A DNA stretch of 35,155 nucleotides from JBFXAN01 sp050184225 (GTDB lineage Bacteria > Chloroflexota > Dehalococcoidia > CAUJGQ01): positions 1 through 35,155 of the forward strand of contig JBFXAN010000061.1 of NCBI GenBank assembly GCA_050184225.1, read 5' to 3'. Numbering within the stretch: position 1 is the stretch's first letter; every line of letters begins with the position of its first letter. This document shows, piece by piece, positions 32,157 through 35,155 of this stretch. Both the position numbers and the translations under genes were made by a program. Below the pieces are notes generated by a model. It saw nothing but the letters and a program-made list of their open reading frames with translations, had not been told where the DNA came from and searched no databases.

Positions 32157-33113
32157 TCATGCGTAGTGAATCCTCGGGTCGATCCAGGCATAGGCCATAT
32201 CGACAACCAGGTTGACGGTGAGATACGTCACCCCGATCAGCAGCACGACCGCCTGGATCACCGGGAAGTCATGTACGAAGACCGACTCGACGAAGTAGCG
32301 GCCCATGCCGGGAATATTGAAGATCTGCTCGGTGACGAGCGTGCCGCTGATCAGGCCGCCGAACTGGGCCGCCGTGATCGTCACGATCGGCAGGAGCGCG
32401 TTCCGCAGCCCGTGCCGGCGTACCACCACCGCGCCGCGCAGCCCCTTCGACCGTGCCGTGCGAATGTAGTCCGCCCGCAGCACCTCGAGCATCGCCGACC
32501 GCGTCACCCGCGAGAGCAGCGCCATGAACCCGGTCGCGAGCACGATCACCGGCCAGAAGAGCTGGCGGATGTTGGTCCAGGGGTCCTGCCACAGTTCGGC
32601 ATAGCGCAGCGGCACGACCCAGCCGAAGACGTTGGCAAGGATGATGATGATCAGGATCCCCTGCCAGAAGTTGGGGACGGCAAGGCCGGTGAGCGAGATC
32701 GCACGTGCAACATGATCGATCGCGGTGTTCTGCCGCACCGCGGAGATCACGCCGAGCGGTACACCGAGCAGCAACCCCAACACCGGCGCCGCGATCGCCA
32801 GCTCGAGCGTCACCGGCAGCCGCGTCACCAATTCCTCGCGCACGCTCGTCTCCGACCAGTAGGAATTGCCGAAGTCGCCGCGCATCGCATCGAAGACCCA
32901 GCGGACGTACTGCATCGCGATCGATTCGTCGAGGTGCAGTTCCTGCCGTACCTCCTGATATGCCTCTTCGTTGAAGCCGGACTCACCGCCGCCGGTGACG
33001 ATCAGCGCCGCCACGTCGCCGGGCATGATCCGCAGCGTGGCGAAGACCATCGCCGTGACAAGCACCAGGGTCGGAATGAAGAGCAGCAGCCGCCGGATGA
33101 TGTATTTGGTCAT
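32157..33113 (-). CDS. Peptide/nickel-type ABC transporter permease, DppB-like
   Basis: 318-residue partner permease. It starts MTKYIIRRLLLFIPTLVLVTAMVF, the usual first helix of DppB proteins, then RIMPGDVAAL, LHLDESIAMQYVRW and GDFGNSYW before the core helices. The ATPase-contact loop reads YIRTARSKGLRGAVVVRRHGLRN, and the C-terminal LVTEQIFNIPGMGRYFVESV is diagnostic. Its ATG is two bases after the stop of the binding-protein gene (TAA-CG-ATG), so translation is coupled. The frame is open to 33143 but that start would lie inside the previous gene. Confidence 0.93.
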   Translation of the reverse strand: MTKYIIRRLLLFIPTLVLVTAMVFATLRIMPGDVAALIVTGGGESGFNEEAYQEVRQELHLDESIAMQYVRWVFDAMRGDFGNSYWSETSVREELVTRLPVTLELAIAAPVLGLLLGVPLGVISAVRQNTAIDHVARAISLTGLAVPNFWQGILIIIILANVFGWVVPLRYAELWQDPWTNIRQLFWPVIVLATGFMALLSRVTRSAMLEVLRADYIRTARSKGLRGAVVVRRHGLRNALLPIVTITAAQFGGLISGTLVTEQIFNIPGMGRYFVESVFVHDFPVIQAVVLLIGVTYLTVNLVVDMAYAWIDPRIHYA

Positions 33114-33115
33114 CG

Positions 33116-34816
33116 TTAGGCATCCAGCCAGACGTCTTCCCACCGCTGGTTCGTGTAGATCGAGACGTGCGGCTTGAAGTCCTGCAGCGTGTTGTAGATG
33201 GCGTTGATCGACGCGGAGTACATGACGATGATGTTCGGATAGTTGCCCAGCGCCGCCCGGTCGCAGTCCTGCACGATCTTCTGCCGCGCCTGCCGGTCGA
33301 ACTCGACCCGCTGCAGATCGAAGAGCCGGTCAACCTCGGGCGTGATCACCTTCGACCAGTTCCGTCCCGCCCGGTCGGGATGGATGATCATCTCGGCGAA
33401 CGAATCGTCGGGGTCGGCCAGCGGTGTCGACCAGGTATGGCAGAGCACGTCGAACTGCGTGCCGATCGCCCGGTCGTTGAGCACGGCCGACTTCTCGATC
33501 TGGGCGTTGAAGTCGAAGCCGGCCTGCTTGAGCATCGCCTGGAGCGCGATGGCGTTGTCCTCGAAGTCCTGGCGGGCGGGCATATCACCCGTGACACCGC
33601 CGGCAAAGCCCGCCGCCGCCATCAGTTGCTTCGCCTTTTGCACGTCTGCCTTGCCGCCGTAGCCGGTGAACTTGGCAAGCTCGGCGGTTGGCAATGCCCA
33701 GAAGCCCTCGGGCGGGTTGTACGACCCTTTGAGCCCCTTGCTCTCCTGGATGATCTTGTTGAACTCGTCGCGGTCGATCGCGGCGCTCAGCGCCTCACGC
33801 ATGCGCGGGTCGTTGAACGGCGGCCGCGTGCCGTTTGGGATCAGCGCGATCCGGCTGAGACTGGGCACGACGACAATATTGGCCCGGTCGCCGGCCTCGG
33901 CCTGAACCTTCGGTAGGTCGGCCACATTGACTCCGACGAGGTGAAGCTGCCCGGCGAGGAAGTTGGTCAGCGATGTGGTCGGCTCCTGAATGATGTAGCA
34001 GGTGGCCGCGTCGAGATAGGGACGGTCGGCGCGCCAGTAGCTCTTGTTGCGCTCCAGGTCGATCACGTTGTTGCGCTTGTAGCCCTTGAACGTGAACGGA
34101 CCGGTGCCGATCGGCTTGTCCTGCGCGACCAGCAGGGTGTTGGTCTGGTCGATGATGTGTTTGGCGCCCATCGCGTAGTGATGGTTGGAGATGCTGCTGA
34201 GGAAGGACGCCTGCGGTTCCTTCAGGGTGAACTTCACGGTCGTCGGGTCGATCACCTCGACCGCCGCAACGTTGCGGGCGGCGGTGGTGCGCGGGCTGGT
34301 GACGCCGCTCGGCAGGTTGGCCAGCCAGGTATAGGTTGCCTTCACATCCTCGGCGCTGAACGGCTTGCCGTCGTGCCAGGTGACGGACGAATCCTGCAGC
34401 TTGAAAACGATCTCGGTCTTGTCGTCGTTGGTAAACTCCCACGACTTCGCCAGGTCGGCGACGACCTCCGACTCGTCCATCGGGTTAAGCTTGACCAACT
34501 GGTTGTAGATCGGCGCCATCGACCGGGGGACGATATAGGTGCTCTCCTCCCAGAGGTTGAGGCTGGGCGGGTCGGCGTTGATGTGGTAGTTGAGGGTGCC
34601 GCCCTTCGTCGCCTGCGTCTCAGCCGCGCTCGTGCCGGAAGATGGCGCACCTGTTGTAGCGCCGCCCGACTCGGCGCCGTCATCGCTCGAATCACCGCCG
34701 CAGGCGGCGAGCATCGCCGCCACGCTGCCGGCGGCAAGCGTAATACCACCGCGCATGACCGTCCGCCGGCGCACTCGATGCCGGCCCACGCGATCCCACA
34801 TACTCGCATACGACAT
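33116..34816 (-). CDS. ABC transporter substrate-binding lipoprotein, SBP family 5
   Basis: 566-residue extracellular binding protein. The N-terminus has twin arginines (RVRRRTVMRGG), a hydrophobic stretch and a lipobox LAACGG with Cys39 as the lipidated residue, so export may be by Tat followed by lipid anchoring. A Ser/Gly/Thr-rich linker leads to KGGTLNYHINADPPSLNLW, then VTWHDGKPFSAEDVKATYTWL and GTGPFTFKGY, the family-5 signature region, and later DPRMREALSAAIDRDEF. Ligands of this family include peptides, sugars and nickel; this one is not identified. SD GGGAGGGGGA precedes the ATG. The ATPase genes are not in the window. Confidence 0.93.
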   Translation of the reverse strand: MSYASMWDRVGRHRVRRRTVMRGGITLAAGSVAAMLAACGGDSSDDGAESGGATTGAPSSGTSAAETQATKGGTLNYHINADPPSLNLWEESTYIVPRSMAPIYNQLVKLNPMDESEVVADLAKSWEFTNDDKTEIVFKLQDSSVTWHDGKPFSAEDVKATYTWLANLPSGVTSPRTTAARNVAAVEVIDPTTVKFTLKEPQASFLSSISNHHYAMGAKHIIDQTNTLLVAQDKPIGTGPFTFKGYKRNNVIDLERNKSYWRADRPYLDAATCYIIQEPTTSLTNFLAGQLHLVGVNVADLPKVQAEAGDRANIVVVPSLSRIALIPNGTRPPFNDPRMREALSAAIDRDEFNKIIQESKGLKGSYNPPEGFWALPTAELAKFTGYGGKADVQKAKQLMAAAGFAGGVTGDMPARQDFEDNAIALQAMLKQAGFDFNAQIEKSAVLNDRAIGTQFDVLCHTWSTPLADPDDSFAEMIIHPDRAGRNWSKVITPEVDRLFDLQRVEFDRQARQKIVQDCDRAALGNYPNIIVMYSASINAIYNTLQDFKPHVSIYTNQRWEDVWLDA

Positions 34817-34844
34817 GATGATTTCCCCCTCCCGCGTGCGCCGG

Positions 34845-34853
34845 ACGATACCA
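34845..34853 (-). promoter_or_regulatory. Extended -10 promoter of the ABC unit
   Basis: On the minus strand TGG-TATCGT lies 28 bases upstream of ATG 34816. A -35-like TTCGCC is 16 bases further (34867-34872). The leader of about 22 bases contains the strong GGGAGGGGGA ribosome site. Confidence 0.55.
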
Positions 34854-35049
34854 GCGCTGAATTCCAGGCGAAGTCACCGTGACCGCGATGAGGCATCCCC
34901 ACAGACGGCGGGTATCCGAACGGGTATCACACCTCTCTGTCCTGGGCGCTGCTGGTGGACCCGCGCCCAATCACTCGCGTCCAGCATCCGCGCCCGCGTG
35001 ACGCAGGCAGGAGGATGGTCCGCATACGGAAAGTGCGCAGAGAATAACC

Positions 35050-35065
35050 CCTAACATGCGTTAGG
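35050..35065. promoter_or_regulatory. Palindromic operator candidate
   Basis: CCTAAC-ATGC-GTTAGG is a perfect six-base inverted repeat with a four-base centre. It is of a size typical for a dimeric repressor site. No regulator gene is in the window, and it is about 200 bases upstream of the ABC promoter. It may serve a gene beyond the window. Confidence 0.3.
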
Positions 35066-35087
35066 TCAACGCTGGTGGATGTCTTTT

Positions 35088-35141
35088 CCTCCCCTCCCCA
35101 GCCCCGCCTCAAGGCGTGGGGGCGGGGCTGGGGAGGGGAGG
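35088..35141. repeat. Perfect 21-bp GC-rich inverted repeat
   Basis: 35088-35108 (CCTCCCCTCCCCAGCCCCGC..) and 35121-35141 are exact inverted copies with a 12-base loop. It is preceded by TTTT. It may be a terminator for a gene entering from the right or another intergenic repeat. Confidence 0.85.
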
Positions 35142-35155
35142 TGGTTCAGATCACT

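Larger units (their letters stand above)
34817..35155. other. Gap upstream of the ABC unit
   Basis: No gene is seen. It contains the extended -10 promoter of the ABC unit (34845-34853), the CCTAAC/GTTAGG palindrome (35050-35065) and a long inverted repeat (35088-35141). Bases 34904-35045 show nothing recognisable. Confidence 0.6.

Overview
The window looks like a chromosomal stretch from a high-GC bacterium of the Chloroflexota, most likely near the Thermomicrobia (Sphaerobacter-like). This is an inference from the gene set: a pyruvate phosphate dikinase, many acyl-CoA and short-chain dehydrogenase enzymes, an F420/FMN luciferase-like oxidoreductase, a phytoene-dehydrogenase-like flavoenzyme, and a redoxin in which the catalytic cysteine codon is TGA. 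No rRNA, tRNA or CRISPR array was seen.

Layout. 1-7.4 kb (mostly + strand): a 47-residue membrane peptide, pyruvate phosphate dikinase, an overlapping UPF0175/DUF3368 toxin-antitoxin-type pair, a GltD/NfnB-like flavoprotein and an acyl-CoA synthetase resembling oxalyl-CoA synthetase. 7.5-10.9 kb: a PolX-type polymerase/PHP protein on the minus strand, then a complete ISKra4-type insertion sequence (terminal inverted repeats, 9-bp target duplication) whose transposase is frameshifted. 11-15.2 kb: an SDR and a solitary large SNF2/RapA-like helicase. 15.5-20.3 kb: two crotonase-fold enzymes, two SDRs, a VOC/methylmalonyl-CoA-epimerase-like protein and a DUF429 protein. 20.3-24.5 kb: MoaA, an HSL-type esterase, a WAxxUGC ResA/AhpC-like selenoprotein and a small hypothetical. 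24.5-31.1 kb: a phytoene-dehydrogenase-like oxidoreductase, a secreted poly-glycine protein, an LLM-class oxidoreductase, a small DUF protein, a DUF4097-like beta-repeat protein and a CaiB/BaiF CoA-transferase. 31.2-34.8 kb: a peptide/nickel-type ABC importer (lipoprotein binding protein plus two permeases; no ATPase gene is in the window).

How the genes work together. Most of the window is ordinary carbon and acyl-CoA metabolism in short operons (VOC-SDR with ATGA overlap; SBP-DppB-DppC). The most notable single gene is the redoxin at 22625-23749: its reading frame is continuous on both sides of one TGA, which falls exactly at the redox-active position (W-A-S-W-Sec-G-C). Downstream of the TGA lies a stem-loop able to act as a bacterial SECIS.

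Intergenic space is unusually rich in long, nearly perfect inverted repeats of several unrelated sequences (30-34 bp perfect arms in the best cases). Several genes appear to use extended -10 promoters (TGnTAnnnT), in one or two cases placed so that the mRNA would be leaderless.
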